From contig NZ_JAGGPJ010000015.1 in the NCBI RefSeq assembly GCF_018613875.1, positions 1-64,000 on the forward strand: a DNA stretch of 64,000 nucleotides, in the 5' to 3' direction. The notes under the pieces were generated by a model, which was not told the DNA's origin, ran no database searches, and saw nothing but the letters and a program-made list of their open reading frames with translations. This stretch comes from Arthrobacter sp. ISL-28 (GTDB lineage: Bacteria; Actinomycetota; Actinomycetes; Actinomycetales; Micrococcaceae). Shown here in pieces: positions 53,748 to 63,688 of this stretch (its first letter is position 1; each line of letters opens with the position of its first letter). The position numbers were made by a program, and so were the translations under genes.

Positions 53748-54980
53748 GTGGCAGCTCCGCAGAATTACTTGGCCGTCATCAAGGTCGTCGGCATCGGCGG
53801 CGGTGGCGTGAACGCAGTCAACCGCATGATCGAAGTGGGTCTCCGCGGTGTCGAATTCATCGCGATAAACACCGATGCCCAGGCCCTGCTGATGAGTGAT
53901 GCCGACGTCAAACTTGATGTCGGGCGCGAACTGACCCGCGGCCTTGGTGCAGGTGCGAACCCGGAGGTCGGCAAGCAGGCTGCCGAGGACCACGCTGACG
54001 AGATCGAGGAAGTGCTCCGTGGTGCCGATATGGTCTTTGTGACTGCAGGCGAAGGCGGCGGCACCGGAACGGGTGGCGCGCCGGTAGTCGCCCGTATCGC
54101 ACGTTCCCTGGGTGCGCTGACCATTGGTGTGGTGACGCGTCCCTTCACGTTCGAAGGGCGTCGCCGTGCAGGTTCTGCGGAGGCTGGCATCGACGCTCTG
54201 CGTGACGAGGTCGATACCCTGATCGTCATCCCGAACGACCGCCTGCTGTCCATCAGCGACCGCAACGTCTCGGTCCTGGACGCATTCCGCTCCGCCGATC
54301 AGGTCCTGCTGTCCGGTGTCCAGGGCATCACCGACCTGATCACCACCCCTGGCCTGATCAACCTCGACTTCGCCGACGTGAAGTCCGTCATGCAGGGCGC
54401 CGGATCGGCCCTCATGGGCATCGGTTCGGCCCGCGGCGAGGACAGGGCTGTCAAGGCTGCCGAACTCGCGATCGCGTCCCCGCTGCTTGAGGCGTCCATC
54501 GACGGCGCCCACGGCGTTCTGCTCTCGATCCAGGGCGGTTCCGACCTGGGCCTGTTCGAGATCAACGAAGCCGCACGCCTGGTCCAGGAAGTGGCCCACC
54601 CCGAAGCCAACATCATCTTCGGTGCCGTGATCGACGACGCCCTCGGCGACGAGGCCCGTGTCACGGTGATCGCTGCCGGTTTCGACGACGTCAAGGCCAC
54701 CTCGCCGTCGATGGACCAGTCGCAGCCGCAGGCTGCGCCGCAGCGCCCGGCGGTTCCGGCCGCAGCGCCGTCCGGCCAGGCGCCGTCGAGCAGCCAGCAC
54801 GTCCACGTCCAGCCGGTGCACGCCGGAGTCGGCGCCTCTGGTCTGAGCAATTGGGGCCAGCAGCGCCAGTCTGCCATCCCCGCGGACTCGGGGTTCGACG
54901 TCGACCTTCCGTCGGTCGTGGAGCCGGACCTCTCCGGTAGCCGCGCCGATGACCTGGATGTTCCGGACTTCCTGAAGTAG
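53748..54980 (+). CDS. ftsZ: Cell division GTPase FtsZ
   Basis: FtsZ is the tubulin homologue that forms the division ring. The 410-residue protein has [13 protein letters not shown], the tubulin signature [10 protein letters not shown], and the T7 loop [12 protein letters not shown] Pro/Ala/Gln-rich linker precedes the C-terminal peptide [10 protein letters not shown], which in actinobacteria binds SepF (also encoded here, at 56572). ftsA is absent, as usual in this phylum. It starts at a GTG and has its own promoter region. Confidence 0.98.
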   Translation: MAAPQNYLAVIKVVGIGGGGVNAVNRMIEVGLRGVEFIAINTDAQALLMSDADVKLDVGRELTRGLGAGANPEVGKQAAEDHADEIEEVLRGADMVFVTAGEGGGTGTGGAPVVARIARSLGALTIGVVTRPFTFEGRRRAGSAEAGIDALRDEVDTLIVIPNDRLLSISDRNVSVLDAFRSADQVLLSGVQGITDLITTPGLINLDFADVKSVMQGAGSALMGIGSARGEDRAVKAAELAIASPLLEASIDGAHGVLLSIQGGSDLGLFEINEAARLVQEVAHPEANIIFGAVIDDALGDEARVTVIAAGFDDVKATSPSMDQSQPQAAPQRPAVPAAAPSGQAPSSSQHVHVQPVHAGVGASGLSNWGQQRQSAIPADSGFDVDLPSVVEPDLSGSRADDLDVPDFLK

Positions 54981-54989
54981 GCGCTGGAC

Positions 54990-55006
54990 GGACGGCTGTG
55001 CCGTCC
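54990..55006 (+). terminator. Small hairpin after ftsZ
   Basis: GGACGGC-TGT-GCCGTCC lies 10 bp after the ftsZ stop. It is not followed directly by a T-run but by a T/G-rich stretch, so it may be a weak terminator or an RNA-stability element. Confidence 0.4.
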
Positions 55007-55017
55007 GGAGGTTCCTG

Positions 55018-55079
55018 ATTATCGCTCTCCTGATTGTCGGTGTTTTTGATTGTTGTCGGTGTTCTGATTGTTTGTGTGG
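55018..55079 (+). repeat. T/G-rich imperfect repeats before the YfiH-family gene
   Basis: The unit TGATTGTCGGTGTTTT recurs imperfectly three to four times (TGATTATCGC, TGATTGTCGGTGTTTT, TGATTGTTGTCGGTGTTC, TGATTGTTTGTG). Its base composition is unlike the surrounding DNA, and it contains the possible start codons of the next gene. Confidence 0.6.
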
Positions 55080-55757
55080 CGTGCTGAAGTCCTTCCCGGT
55101 GTGTCGGTGGCGTTCACCGATTCAGCGGCGGGCAATCTCGCACTGCATGTGGGGGATGACGGGCGGTCGGTCATGCGCCGACGGGAGGAACTGGAGGCTG
55201 CTGCGGGCATTGCACCCCGCCGGTTCCAGTACATGAACCAGGTGCACGGCAATCACGTTGCCGTGATGGAGTCCGGCGGTCCGGCGCCCACGGCGGATGC
55301 CATGGTTTCACGCGGCCTTCCCCTGGCGGTCATGGTTGCCGACTGCATTCCTCTGGTGCTGGTGGGTGACGGCAGCGCCGGTCCGGTACTGGGCGTGGTA
55401 CATGCCGGGCGTCCGGGGCTCGCTTCGGGTGTCATTCCCGCCGCACTTGACCAGTTGCGGACGGCGGGGGCGACTGAGATCCGCGCCTGGCTTGGACCCT
55501 CGATCTGCGGGCGCTGCTACGAAGTGCCGGCCGACCTGCGGGCGGACGTTGCCGCCGTCGTGCCTTCCGCATGGTCGACCACAAGCTGGGGGACGCCCGC
55601 GCTTGACCTGCCGGCCGGAGCGGCAAGCCAACTCGAATCAGAGGGCGTGCTGATTGAATACCGGGGACCCTGCACCCTTGAAACTGACGCGCTCTACTCC
55701 TACAGGAGGGACAGGCAGTCGGGCCGGTTCGCTGGCCTGGCATGGACCCATGAGTGA
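55068..55757 (+). CDS. YfiH/Pgef-family polyphenol oxidase-like protein (multicopper, purine nucleoside activity in relatives)
   Basis: The 229-residue protein belongs to the YfiH/YlmD (DUF152) family, typically encoded right after ftsZ in Gram-positives. Relatives show purine nucleosidase/phosphorylase or laccase-like activity; a role in peptidoglycan editing has been proposed for E. coli. The metal ligands are seen in MNQVHGNHVAVM, VADCIPLVLVG and VVHAGRPGLASGV (His, Cys, His). The HAGWRG form of many homologues is HAGRPG here. The start is TTG 55068 or GTG 55074; neither has a good ribosome site. It overlaps the next gene by 8 bp. Confidence 0.85.
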   Translation: MFVWRAEVLPGVSVAFTDSAAGNLALHVGDDGRSVMRRREELEAAAGIAPRRFQYMNQVHGNHVAVMESGGPAPTADAMVSRGLPLAVMVADCIPLVLVGDGSAGPVLGVVHAGRPGLASGVIPAALDQLRTAGATEIRAWLGPSICGRCYEVPADLRADVAAVVPSAWSTTSWGTPALDLPAGAASQLESEGVLIEYRGPCTLETDALYSYRRDRQSGRFAGLAWTHE

Positions 55758-56484
55758 AATGACACCGGAAACGGATCCCCGGACAGCGCAACTGGGCCGG
55801 CGGTTGGCCGAAGTTAGACAACGGATTGCGGAGGCAACCGCCGCCGCGGGGCGCACGGACCCGCCGCGGCTCATCGTCGTCACCAAGTTCCACCCTGCCG
55901 AGGACATCCGCAGGCTGGCCGAACTGGGTGTGTCCGATTTTGGCGAGAACAGGGACCAGGAGGCCTCGGAAAAGGCCGCCCTGCTCGCGGGACTTGACGT
56001 CAGATGGCACTTCGTGGGCCAGCTCCAAAGCAAAAAGGCCAAGACAGTGGTCCGGTATGCGCACGCCGTCCACTCCGTGGACCGTCCGCAGCTCATAGGG
56101 GCACTTGGCAGGGCGATGGCCGCGGAACAGGAGCGGTCAGGACGCGGCAGCCTTGACTGTTTCATCCAGGTGAGCCTGGACGAAGCTGCCGGCTCCCACC
56201 GCGGCGGTGCTGCCCCCGACGACGTTCCAGTGCTGGCTGACCAGCTGGAAGAGGCCGGCGGACTTCGCCTGGCCGGCGTCATGGCGGTCGCCCCCCTGGG
56301 AGCTGACCCGGAGCGGGCCTTCGCGAAACTGGCGGATATTTCGGCCGGATTGCGGGCCGGACACCCGTCTGCCGTGGGGGTTTCCGCGGGCATGAGCCAG
56401 GACCTCGAAGCCGCCATCCGTTTCGGCGCGACACACCTCAGGATCGGCTCGGATATTCTCGGTTCGCGCCCGGCGGTGCGGTAG
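55750..56484 (+). CDS. YggS-family pyridoxal phosphate homeostasis protein
   Basis: The 244-residue protein has the alanine-racemase-like barrel of the YggS/PROSC family, with the PLP lysine in RLIVVTKFHPAEDI, GENRDQEASEKAA, WHFVGQLQSKKAK and RIGSDILGSR. It binds PLP and buffers the free cofactor but has no known catalytic activity. The gene conventionally sits between ftsZ/yfiH and sepF. The ATG at 55750 lies inside the yfiH end. Confidence 0.92.
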   Translation: MSEMTPETDPRTAQLGRRLAEVRQRIAEATAAAGRTDPPRLIVVTKFHPAEDIRRLAELGVSDFGENRDQEASEKAALLAGLDVRWHFVGQLQSKKAKTVVRYAHAVHSVDRPQLIGALGRAMAAEQERSGRGSLDCFIQVSLDEAAGSHRGGAAPDDVPVLADQLEEAGGLRLAGVMAVAPLGADPERAFAKLADISAGLRAGHPSAVGVSAGMSQDLEAAIRFGATHLRIGSDILGSRPAVR

Positions 56485-56571
56485 CGTCTGAGTATTGGAA
56501 TGAATGGCGGGCATTCCATGGCTGTCAGGCGATTTCAGCGGCCCGCTTACGGAGACGATTAGGAGTCGACC

Positions 56572-57099
56572 ATGGCCGGCGCTCTGCGCAAGACAATGAT
56601 CTATCTTGGGCTCGCCGATGGCGATGAGCACTACGAGTCTGAGCTTTCCAACCAGCAAAAGGACGAGGACCACATGCCGCTTGACCGCGAGGAACGCCGT
56701 GCACCGGCACCTGTCCGCGAGGTCGTCCGCGAAACGCCACCCGCTGCCGAAGAGGAATACCGCGCACCCGTGACACCTATTAAACGTGCGGCGTCGAGCC
56801 GCGAAGAGACCACCGGACTGCGACAGATCACCACGATCCACCCCAGGTCCTACAATGACGCCAAACTCATTGGTGAGAGCTTCCGGGACGGGATCCCCGT
56901 CATCATGAACGTCACCGACATGGGTGAGGCTGACGCCAAGCGCCTCGTTGATTTCTCCGCAGGTCTTGTCTTCGGCCTTCGTGGAAGCATTGAGCGCGTC
57001 ACGAATAAGGTCTTCCTGCTGTCGCCGTCGTATGTTGAAGTCATCGGCGACGACAAAAAGGCTAGCGAGACCACCGCCAGTTTCTTCAACCAAAGCTAG
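56572..57099 (+). CDS. sepF: Cell division protein SepF
   Basis: SepF links the FtsZ C-terminal peptide to the membrane and replaces FtsA in actinobacteria. The 175-residue protein has an N-terminal amphipathic helix ([14 protein letters not shown]), an acidic/proline linker, and the conserved SepF core from about 85 ([51 protein letters not shown]). It starts at ATG 56572, 87 bp after the yggS-like gene. Confidence 0.95.
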   Translation: MAGALRKTMIYLGLADGDEHYESELSNQQKDEDHMPLDREERRAPAPVREVVRETPPAAEEEYRAPVTPIKRAASSREETTGLRQITTIHPRSYNDAKLIGESFRDGIPVIMNVTDMGEADAKRLVDFSAGLVFGLRGSIERVTNKVFLLSPSYVEVIGDDKKASETTASFFNQS

Positions 57100-57112
57100 A
57101 GAAGGCCCCTGA

Positions 57113-57141
57113 ATGCCAGACAGGGGACACCTGCCTGGCAT
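57113..57141 (+). terminator. Hairpin after sepF
   Basis: ATGCCAGACAGG pairs with CCTGCCTGGCAT (one mismatch) 13 bp after the sepF stop. A second hairpin, GGATGCC-TC-GGCATCC, lies at 57183-57198 ahead of the YggT gene. Neither has a T-run. Confidence 0.45.
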
Positions 57142-57228
57142 CCGTGCTGAAATAGTGGTGAAGTGCAACAGGCAGACCCGCAGGATGCCTCGGCATCCGG
57201 AATGAACATTGGAGATATCGGTTAGCTC

Positions 57229-57516
57229 ATGGGATTAGTATTCGGGCTCGTCTATATCGTCCTGCTGTTCGTCTTCGTGGCGCTGATCGTGCGGCTGGTG
57301 TTTGACTGGGTCCAGATGTTCGCTCGCGAGTGGCGCCCGCGGGGCGTGGCCCTTGTGGCGGCCCACGCGGTGTACTCGATCACGGACCCGCCTTTGAAAG
57401 TCCTGCGCCGCGTCATCCCGCCCCTGAGGCTTGGGGGCGTCTCACTGGATCTAGGCTTTCTGGTGCTGTTTATTGCCCTCAGCGTGGCAATGTCGATCAC
57501 CAGGGGCTTCGCATAG
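57229..57516 (+). CDS. YggT-family membrane protein
   Basis: The 95-residue protein has two transmembrane helices (IVLLFVFVALIVRLVFDWV and LGFLVLFIALSVAMSITRGF) separated by the characteristic YSITDPPLKVLRRVIPPLRLGGVSLD stretch, given here as its key motif TDPPLKVLRRVIPP. YggT genes lie between sepF and divIVA throughout Gram-positives. They may take part in osmotic response or division, but no biochemical function is established. Confidence 0.9.
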   Translation: MGLVFGLVYIVLLFVFVALIVRLVFDWVQMFAREWRPRGVALVAAHAVYSITDPPLKVLRRVIPPLRLGGVSLDLGFLVLFIALSVAMSITRGFA

Positions 57517-57687
57517 TTTCATAACAGCTAGCAGCGCAGCGGCGGCCCCACAGGCGGCCGCGGTCCGCTCTAAAGAATCTCCGGTTTGACATCACGGTGT
57601 TGAATTGTAGAAAACAGACCATATTTAGGTACCGTAGTTTTGACGGCCGGAAGGCCTACTGACTAACTAGACCAACGAGGTGACCAG
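57517..57687 (+). promoter_or_regulatory. divIVA promoter region
   Basis: TTGACA (57586-57591) and TAGAAA (57608-57613) are 16 bp apart and make a plausible promoter about 75 bp before the divIVA ATG. AACGAGGTGACC supplies the ribosome site. Confidence 0.6.
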
Positions 57688-58380
57688 ATGGCTTTGACGC
57701 CAGAAGACGTTGTCAACAAGCGCTTTCAGCCGACCAAGTTCCGCGAAGGCTACGACCAGGACGAAGTTGATGACTTCCTGGACGAAATCGTCGTTGAGTT
57801 GCGCCGCCTGAACCAGGAAAACGACGAACTTCGCAAGAAGCTCGCCGAGGGCGGTTCCGGATCTCCTGCCGCTACCGCGGCAGTGGCACCGGTCGTTGAA
57901 AAGGTTCCCGCGCCCGCCAAGGCCGACAAGGACGAAGCGCGTGCTAAGGCGGAAGCCGAAGCAAAGGCTGCCGAGCTTGCCAAGAAGAAGGAAGCCGAGC
58001 AGTCGGCCGCCCTTGCAGCACAGGTACCTGCCGCTGGCGGCGGCGTCTCTGAGTCCGCCGCAGGCCTGCTGGCCATGGCGCAGCAGATGCACGACCGCCA
58101 CGTGGCTGACGGCCAGGAGCAGCGCGACAAAATCATCGCCGAAGCACAGATCGAGGCCAGCAGCCTCGTCAACGATGCCCAGGAGAAGTCCCGCAAGATC
58201 CTTGGCGCCCTCGAGCAGCAGCGGTCAGTCCTCGAGCGCAAGGTGGAGCAGCTCCGCGGCTTCGAACGCGACTACCGCTCGCGCCTGAAGGCCTACATCG
58301 AAGGCCAGCTGCGCGATCTGGACGCCCGAGGCTCAGTCGCCGCCCCCGAGGTCGGCGAGAGCAGCAACGCTGCCGTTTAG
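57688..58380 (+). CDS. divIVA: Polar growth scaffold DivIVA (Wag31)
   Basis: DivIVA marks negatively curved membrane at poles and directs apical growth in actinobacteria. The 230-residue protein starts with the lipid-binding module ALTPEDVVNKRFQPTKFREGYDQDEVDDFLDEIV, cited here by its ends ALTPEDVVNKRF and YDQDEVDDFLDEI. A first coiled coil follows, then a low-complexity Ala/Lys/Glu linker (about 60-120) and a long C-terminal coiled coil (about 125-215). The protein is probably a kinase substrate in relatives (Wag31 is phosphorylated by PknA/B). Confidence 0.96.
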   Translation: MALTPEDVVNKRFQPTKFREGYDQDEVDDFLDEIVVELRRLNQENDELRKKLAEGGSGSPAATAAVAPVVEKVPAPAKADKDEARAKAEAEAKAAELAKKKEAEQSAALAAQVPAAGGGVSESAAGLLAMAQQMHDRHVADGQEQRDKIIAEAQIEASSLVNDAQEKSRKILGALEQQRSVLERKVEQLRGFERDYRSRLKAYIEGQLRDLDARGSVAAPEVGESSNAAV

Positions 58381-58391
58381 CACGTATTCTG

Positions 58392-58429
58392 AAAGCCGGT
58401 GGCTGAGGATTCCTCGGCCACCGGCTTTT
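58392..58429 (+). terminator. Rho-independent terminator of divIVA
   Basis: AAAGCCGGTGGCTGAGGA pairs with TCCTCGGCCACCGGCTTTT with one mismatch and a short loop, 12 bp after the divIVA stop. Confidence 0.9.
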
Positions 58430-58461
58430 GTGATTAACAACGGTCCCCGAATGAAAGCATC

Positions 58462-59121
58462 ATGACTGACGAACTTGCCGCTGACGCAGCGCACCACCCA
58501 GCCTCTTCGCGACCGCGGCCACGGCGCGCGGCCCTGCTGTCCCTGTTCGCGGGGCTGGCCGTCTTCGCTTACGTTTTCGATCAGCTCACCAAGCTCTGGG
58601 TCACCAGCACGATGAGCGAAGGTGAGCGCATCCCTGTGCTGCCTCCGCTGTTGCACTGGTACTTCATCCGCAATTCCGGGGCCGCCTTTTCCATCGGCGA
58701 GAACGTGACGTGGGTCTTCACGATCATCATGTTGGCTGTCTCTGTCGCCATTTTGTTCCAGGTGCGGAAGCTGGGGTCGGCCTGGTGGGCTGTGGCGCTT
58801 GGACTCCTGCTTGGCGGTGCGCTGGGCAACCTGACGGACCGGCTGTTCCGTGAGCCCTCCTTCGCCATGGGCCACGTGGTCGACTTCATCCAGCTGCCCA
58901 ATTTCGCGATCTTCAACATCGCGGACTCGGCCGTTGTGTCGTCCGTAGTTATCATCTGCCTGCTCACCCTGCGCGGCATCGCCCTTGACGGTTCGCACCA
59001 CGCCGGCGGCACGCACCACGCCCGGGGTGCACACGCTGGCCGTCCACACCACGCTGGCGGTTCACGCCACGGTGGCGGTTCAGGCCACGGTGCGAAGCCG
59101 GACGGAGGGCATGATGTCTGA
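58462..59121 (+). CDS. lspA: Lipoprotein signal peptidase with histidine-rich C-terminal tail
   Basis: LspA cleaves the signal peptide of diacylglyceryl-modified prolipoproteins. The 219-residue membrane protein has four helices and the signature residues: [24 protein letters not shown] and [21 protein letters not shown], containing both catalytic aspartates (in LTDR and NIADS). After the last helix comes a tail of about 43 residues with roughly ten histidines in Gly/Ala repeats ([24 protein letters not shown]), unusual for the family and predicted to be cytoplasmic. The end overlaps the rluD start. Confidence 0.94.
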   Translation: MTDELAADAAHHPASSRPRPRRAALLSLFAGLAVFAYVFDQLTKLWVTSTMSEGERIPVLPPLLHWYFIRNSGAAFSIGENVTWVFTIIMLAVSVAILFQVRKLGSAWWAVALGLLLGGALGNLTDRLFREPSFAMGHVVDFIQLPNFAIFNIADSAVVSSVVIICLLTLRGIALDGSHHAGGTHHARGAHAGRPHHAGGSRHGGGSGHGAKPDGGHDV

Positions 59122-60040
59122 ACGTGTGGTGATCCCCGATGACCTTGACGGCAGCCGGGTGGACACCGGGCTGGCCAAGCTGATGGGCGTATCCCGCTCC
59201 CTTGCTGCCACCTTGATAGCGGAAGGCAATGTTCTCAGCGGCGGCAAGCCGGTAGGGAAGTCTGCCAAACTGGCGTCCGGCACCGTGCTGCACGTGACTG
59301 TCCCGCAGCGGCGGGACCCCCTGGAGGTTGTGGAGGAAGTAGTGGAAGGCCTGAAGATTCTGCTGGACGACGACGACTTTGTCGTCGTTGACAAGCCGGT
59401 AGGAGTCGCGGCGCACCCATCTCCGGGCTGGGTGGGGCCCACCGTGGTCGGGGGCCTGGCGGGTGCCGGCTACCGCATCTCAACCTCCGGGTCGGCCGAA
59501 CGGGTCGGCATAGTCCACCGTCTCGACGTCGGTACGTCAGGCGTCATGGTGGTGGCAAAGTCGGAAGCCGCTTACACCGCGCTCAAGCGGGCGTTCAAGG
59601 AACGGTCCGTGGACAAGGTGTACCACGCCGTTGTCCAGGGTCTCCCGGATCCCCTGCAGGGCACCATTGACGCGCCTATCGGCCGGCATCCGGGACACGA
59701 CTGGCGGTTCGCGGTGATCGAGGACGGCCGGCCGTCGGTCACGCACTATGAGGTCCTCGAGGCTTATGGAAAGGCCTCGCTGGTGGAAGTGCACCTGGAA
59801 ACAGGGCGGACCCACCAGATCCGGGTCCACTTCGCCGCGCTCCGGCACCCGTGCGCCGGGGACCTCACGTATGGGGCCGACCCGCGCCTTGCCGCCACCC
59901 TTGGCCTGACCCGGCAGTGGCTCCACGCCAGGCAGCTCGGCTTCGACCATCCGAGAACCGGGGAACGGGTGACGGTGACCAGCGAGTACCCCGAAGACCT
60001 CGCCTACGCGTTGCAGGTCCTGGAGTCCGGCAACGCCTGA
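59111..60040 (+). CDS. rluD: 23S rRNA pseudouridine synthase, RluD family
   Basis: The start is ATG 59111 or 59114, within the lspA end. The ~309-residue protein has an N-terminal S4 domain ([24 protein letters not shown]), then the RluA/RluD catalytic domain with [17 protein letters not shown] (catalytic D139), [17 protein letters not shown] and [15 protein letters not shown]. It should convert uridines of helix 69 in 23S rRNA. The lspA-rluD pair is common in Gram-positives. Confidence 0.93.
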   Translation: MMSERVVIPDDLDGSRVDTGLAKLMGVSRSLAATLIAEGNVLSGGKPVGKSAKLASGTVLHVTVPQRRDPLEVVEEVVEGLKILLDDDDFVVVDKPVGVAAHPSPGWVGPTVVGGLAGAGYRISTSGSAERVGIVHRLDVGTSGVMVVAKSEAAYTALKRAFKERSVDKVYHAVVQGLPDPLQGTIDAPIGRHPGHDWRFAVIEDGRPSVTHYEVLEAYGKASLVEVHLETGRTHQIRVHFAALRHPCAGDLTYGADPRLAATLGLTRQWLHARQLGFDHPRTGERVTVTSEYPEDLAYALQVLESGNA

Positions 60041-60113
60041 GCATTCACTTACAGCCATCTGGCTGGCGGCCGGTCCGCACGATAATGTCGCCCGGCCGCA
60101 CTAGAATGGTCCG

Positions 60114-63100
60114 GTGACTTCCAGCAATGACTCGTTCGTCCACCTGCACACCCATACCGAATACTCCATGCTGGATGGTGCGGCCCGCTTGGGGGAGCTG
60201 TTCGACGAAACGGAACGTTTGGGGATGCCCGCCCTGGCCACGACTGACCACGGCTACCTGTTCGGCGCGTTCGATTTCTGGCGAAAGGCCACCGACAAGG
60301 GCATCAAACCAATTATTGGTGTGGAAGCCTATGTGACTCCCGGGACGGCCCGCGGTGACAAGAGCCGCGTCCGCTGGGGCGAGGAAAGCCAGCGCAAGGA
60401 CGATGTCTCCGGCGGTGGTTCCTACACCCACATGACCCTGCTGAGCTACAACAACGTGGGCATGCGGAACCTGTTCCGGGCCTCTTCAATCGCCTCTCTG
60501 GACTCGGTTTTCGGGAAGTGGCCCCGGCTGGACCGTGAGCTTCTGAACACGTATTCGGAAGGGCTCATCGCCACCACCGGCTGCCCGTCCGGGGAGATCC
60601 AGACCCGGCTGCGGCTGGGCCAGTACCGTGAAGCGCTTGAGGCTGCTGCGGAGTTCCGTGACATTTTTGGCGCGGAGAACTACTTCTGCGAACTCATGGA
60701 CCATGGCCTGGATATCGAGCGGCGCGTCACCGGCGACCTGCTGCGCCTGGCCAAGGAGCTCAAGCTTCCGCTCGTCGCCACGAACGACCTGCACTACACG
60801 CACGAACACGACGCCAAGGCGCACGAGGCCCTGCTGGCCATCCAGTCCGGTTCGACCCTTCTGGAGCCCACCTACGACAACGGCGGTTCCCGCTTCGCCT
60901 TCTCGGGCAGCGGGTACTACCTGAAATCCCCGCAGGAAATGCGGGACCTGTTCCGCGACCACCCCGAGGCGTGCGACAACACGCTGCTGATCGCCGAGCG
61001 CTGTGAAGTTTCATTCAACACCGGCGCCAACTACATGCCCCGGTTCCCCTGCCCGGAGGGGGAGGACGAGACGTCCTGGCTGGTCAAAGAAGTCGACAAG
61101 GGCCTCCATTACCGCTACCCCAAGGGCATCCCGGACAAGGTTCGCAAACAGGCCGACTATGAGCTGGAAGTCATCACCTCCATGGGCTTCCCGGGCTACT
61201 TCCTCGTGGTTGCCGACTTCATCAACTGGGCCAAGAACAACGGCATCCGGGTAGGTCCTGGACGTGGCTCGGGTGCAGGCTCCATGGTGGCGTATGCCAT
61301 GCGCATCACCGACCTTGATCCCTTGGAGCACGGCCTCATCTTCGAGCGCTTCCTGAACCCGGACCGCGTCTCTATGCCTGACTTCGATGTCGACTTCGAT
61401 GACCGGCGCCGCTCCGAAGTGATCGACTACGTCACGCGCAAGTACGGTGATGAACGGGTAGCGATGATCGTCACCTACGGCACTATCAAGACCAAACAGG
61501 CCCTCAAGGACTCTTCGCGTGTACTGGGCTATCCGTTCAGCATGGGGGAGCAGCTGACCAAGGCGCTGCCTCCGGCCGTGATGGCCAAGGACATTCCGCT
61601 GGCCGATATTCAGAATCCGGACTCCAAGCGCTACAGCGAAGCCGGTGACTTCCGCCAACTGATCAGCACGGACCCCGAGGCTGCCAAAGTCTTCGAGACA
61701 GCACTGGGCATCGAGGGCCTGAAGCGGCAATGGGGTGTGCACGCCGCCGGTGTCATCATGTCCTCGGACCCCATCATCGACGTGATTCCGATCATGCGCC
61801 GCTTCCAGGACGGCCAGGTCATCACGCAGTTCGACTACCCGACGTCCGAAGGCCTCGGCCTGATCAAGATGGACTTCCTTGGCCTGCGGAACCTGACGAT
61901 CATTTCGGATGCCCTGGAAAACATCAAGATGAACCGCGGCATCGAGCTCGACCTCGAGACCCTGGCCCTTGACGACGCCGCGTCCTACGAGCTGCTGGCC
62001 CGGGGTGACACCCTGGGTGTATTCCAGCTCGACGGCGGCCCCATGCGCTCCCTCCTGAAGCTCATGAAGCCTGACAACTTCGAAGACATCTCCGCGGTGC
62101 TGGCCCTCTACCGGCCCGGGCCCATGGGCGCGAACGCGCACACCGACTACGCGTTGCGCAAAAACAAGATCCAGGAGGTCATTCCGATCCATCCTGAGCT
62201 GGAGGAACCGCTCGCCGAAATCCTCGGCGGGACCTACGGCCTGATCGTGTATCAGGAGCAGGTTATGGCCGTGGCGCAGAAGCTCGCCGGCTATACCCTG
62301 GGCCAGGCCGACATCCTGCGGCGGGCCATGGGCAAGAAGAAGAAGTCCGAGCTGGACAAGCAGTTCGCCGGCTTCTCCCAGGGCATGCAGGACAACGGCT
62401 ACTCCATGGCCGCGGTCAAGACCCTCTGGGACATCCTGCTGCCGTTCTCCGACTACGCCTTCAACAAGGCGCACTCGGCCGCCTACGGCGTGATCTCCTA
62501 CTGGACCGCCTACCTGAAGGCGCATTACGCGCCGGAGTACATGGCCGCCCTGCTGACCTCGGTCGGCGACGACAAGGACAAGTCCGCAATTTACCTCAAC
62601 GAATGCCGGCGGATGGGCATCACCGTGCTGCCGCCCGATGTCAATGAGTCGGCGCTCAACTTCACCCCTGTTGGCAACGACATCCGCTTCGGCATGGGCG
62701 CCATCCGGAACGTCGGCGTCAACGCCGTCGAAGCCATGGTGGCCGCGCGCGAAAAGGAAGGCGCCTACACCTCCTTCAAGGACTACCTGATGAAGGTGCC
62801 GGCCGTCGTGTGCAACAAGCGCACGATCGAATCCCTGATCAAGGCCGGGGCCTTCGATTCCCTCGGGCACCACCGGCGCGCGCTGGCGTTGATCCACGAA
62901 GAAGCAATCGATTCCGTCATCACGCTCAAGCGCAATGAGGCGATCGGCCAGTTCGATCTCTTCGCCGGTTTCGACGAGGCGGAATCCGAGGCGTCACTGA
63001 GTATCGAGATTCCCGATCTCCCGGAATGGGAGAAGAAGGACAAGCTCTCGTTCGAACGCGACATGCTCGGCCTCTACGTCTCCGACCACCCGCTGCAGGG

Positions 63101-63671
63101 GCTCGAAGGGCTCCTGAGCCAGCACGCCGATCAGTCCATCACCTCGATCATCGCCGAAGACGGGCCGCAGGACGGTGCGATCGTGACCATTTCGGGCATG
63201 ATCACGTCGCTCAGCCGCAGGATCGCCAAGGCCAGCGGCAACGCCTATGCCAGGGCCGAGATCGAGGACCTTGGCGGTTCCATGGAAGTCATGTTCTTCG
63301 GCCAGGTGTACGGCCCCATCGCGTCGGTTCTCGCCGAGGACCTCATCGTGGTGGTCAAGGGCCGCCTGCAGCGGCGCGACGACGGCGCCGTCACCTTGAA
63401 CTGCATGGAACTTTCCGTGCCGGACCTGAGCCAGGGCACCAACGGCCCCCTCATGATCACGATGCCCACGCACAAGGCCACGGAGGCAGTGGTCACCGAA
63501 CTGGGGGAGGTGCTGCGCAACCACCGGGGAAACTCCGAGGTGCGGATCAACCTGCAGGGCGACACGCGCGTAGAGGTCATGGGCCTGCCCGTGCACCTGC
63601 GCGTCAACCCCAACCCGTCTCTCTTCGGGGACCTCAAGGTGCTGCTCGGCCCTGCCTGCCTGGACGTCTAG
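60114..63671 (+). CDS. dnaE: DNA polymerase III alpha subunit
   Basis: DnaE is the replicative polymerase. The 1185-residue protein has an N-terminal PHP domain (FVHLHTHTEYSMLDGAAR, TTDHGYLFG) that in actinobacterial DnaE1 is the proofreading exonuclease. The C-family polymerase core includes GPGRGSGAGSMVAYAM, the catalytic aspartates in MPDFDVDFDDRRR, and GLIVYQEQVMAVAQKLAGY. A helix-hairpin-helix region and a C-terminal OB fold (about 990-1080: VTISGMITSLSRR) follow. It starts at GTG 60114. A probable beta-clamp motif is QFDLF (near residue 945). Confidence 0.97.
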   Translation: MTSSNDSFVHLHTHTEYSMLDGAARLGELFDETERLGMPALATTDHGYLFGAFDFWRKATDKGIKPIIGVEAYVTPGTARGDKSRVRWGEESQRKDDVSGGGSYTHMTLLSYNNVGMRNLFRASSIASLDSVFGKWPRLDRELLNTYSEGLIATTGCPSGEIQTRLRLGQYREALEAAAEFRDIFGAENYFCELMDHGLDIERRVTGDLLRLAKELKLPLVATNDLHYTHEHDAKAHEALLAIQSGSTLLEPTYDNGGSRFAFSGSGYYLKSPQEMRDLFRDHPEACDNTLLIAERCEVSFNTGANYMPRFPCPEGEDETSWLVKEVDKGLHYRYPKGIPDKVRKQADYELEVITSMGFPGYFLVVADFINWAKNNGIRVGPGRGSGAGSMVAYAMRITDLDPLEHGLIFERFLNPDRVSMPDFDVDFDDRRRSEVIDYVTRKYGDERVAMIVTYGTIKTKQALKDSSRVLGYPFSMGEQLTKALPPAVMAKDIPLADIQNPDSKRYSEAGDFRQLISTDPEAAKVFETALGIEGLKRQWGVHAAGVIMSSDPIIDVIPIMRRFQDGQVITQFDYPTSEGLGLIKMDFLGLRNLTIISDALENIKMNRGIELDLETLALDDAASYELLARGDTLGVFQLDGGPMRSLLKLMKPDNFEDISAVLALYRPGPMGANAHTDYALRKNKIQEVIPIHPELEEPLAEILGGTYGLIVYQEQVMAVAQKLAGYTLGQADILRRAMGKKKKSELDKQFAGFSQGMQDNGYSMAAVKTLWDILLPFSDYAFNKAHSAAYGVISYWTAYLKAHYAPEYMAALLTSVGDDKDKSAIYLNECRRMGITVLPPDVNESALNFTPVGNDIRFGMGAIRNVGVNAVEAMVAAREKEGAYTSFKDYLMKVPAVVCNKRTIESLIKAGAFDSLGHHRRALALIHEEAIDSVITLKRNEAIGQFDLFAGFDEAESEASLSIEIPDLPEWEKKDKLSFERDMLGLYVSDHPLQGLEGLLSQHADQSITSIIAEDGPQDGAIVTISGMITSLSRRIAKASGNAYARAEIEDLGGSMEVMFFGQVYGPIASVLAEDLIVVVKGRLQRRDDGAVTLNCMELSVPDLSQGTNGPLMITMPTHKATEAVVTELGEVLRNHRGNSEVRINLQGDTRVEVMGLPVHLRVNPNPSLFGDLKVLLGPACLDV

Positions 63672-63688
63672 GGCTAAATTTCCTGGCG

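Noticed and set aside
61011..62897. 628-codon leftward open frame inside dnaE
   Set aside because: It is antisense to highly conserved polymerase motifs and has no homologous features.
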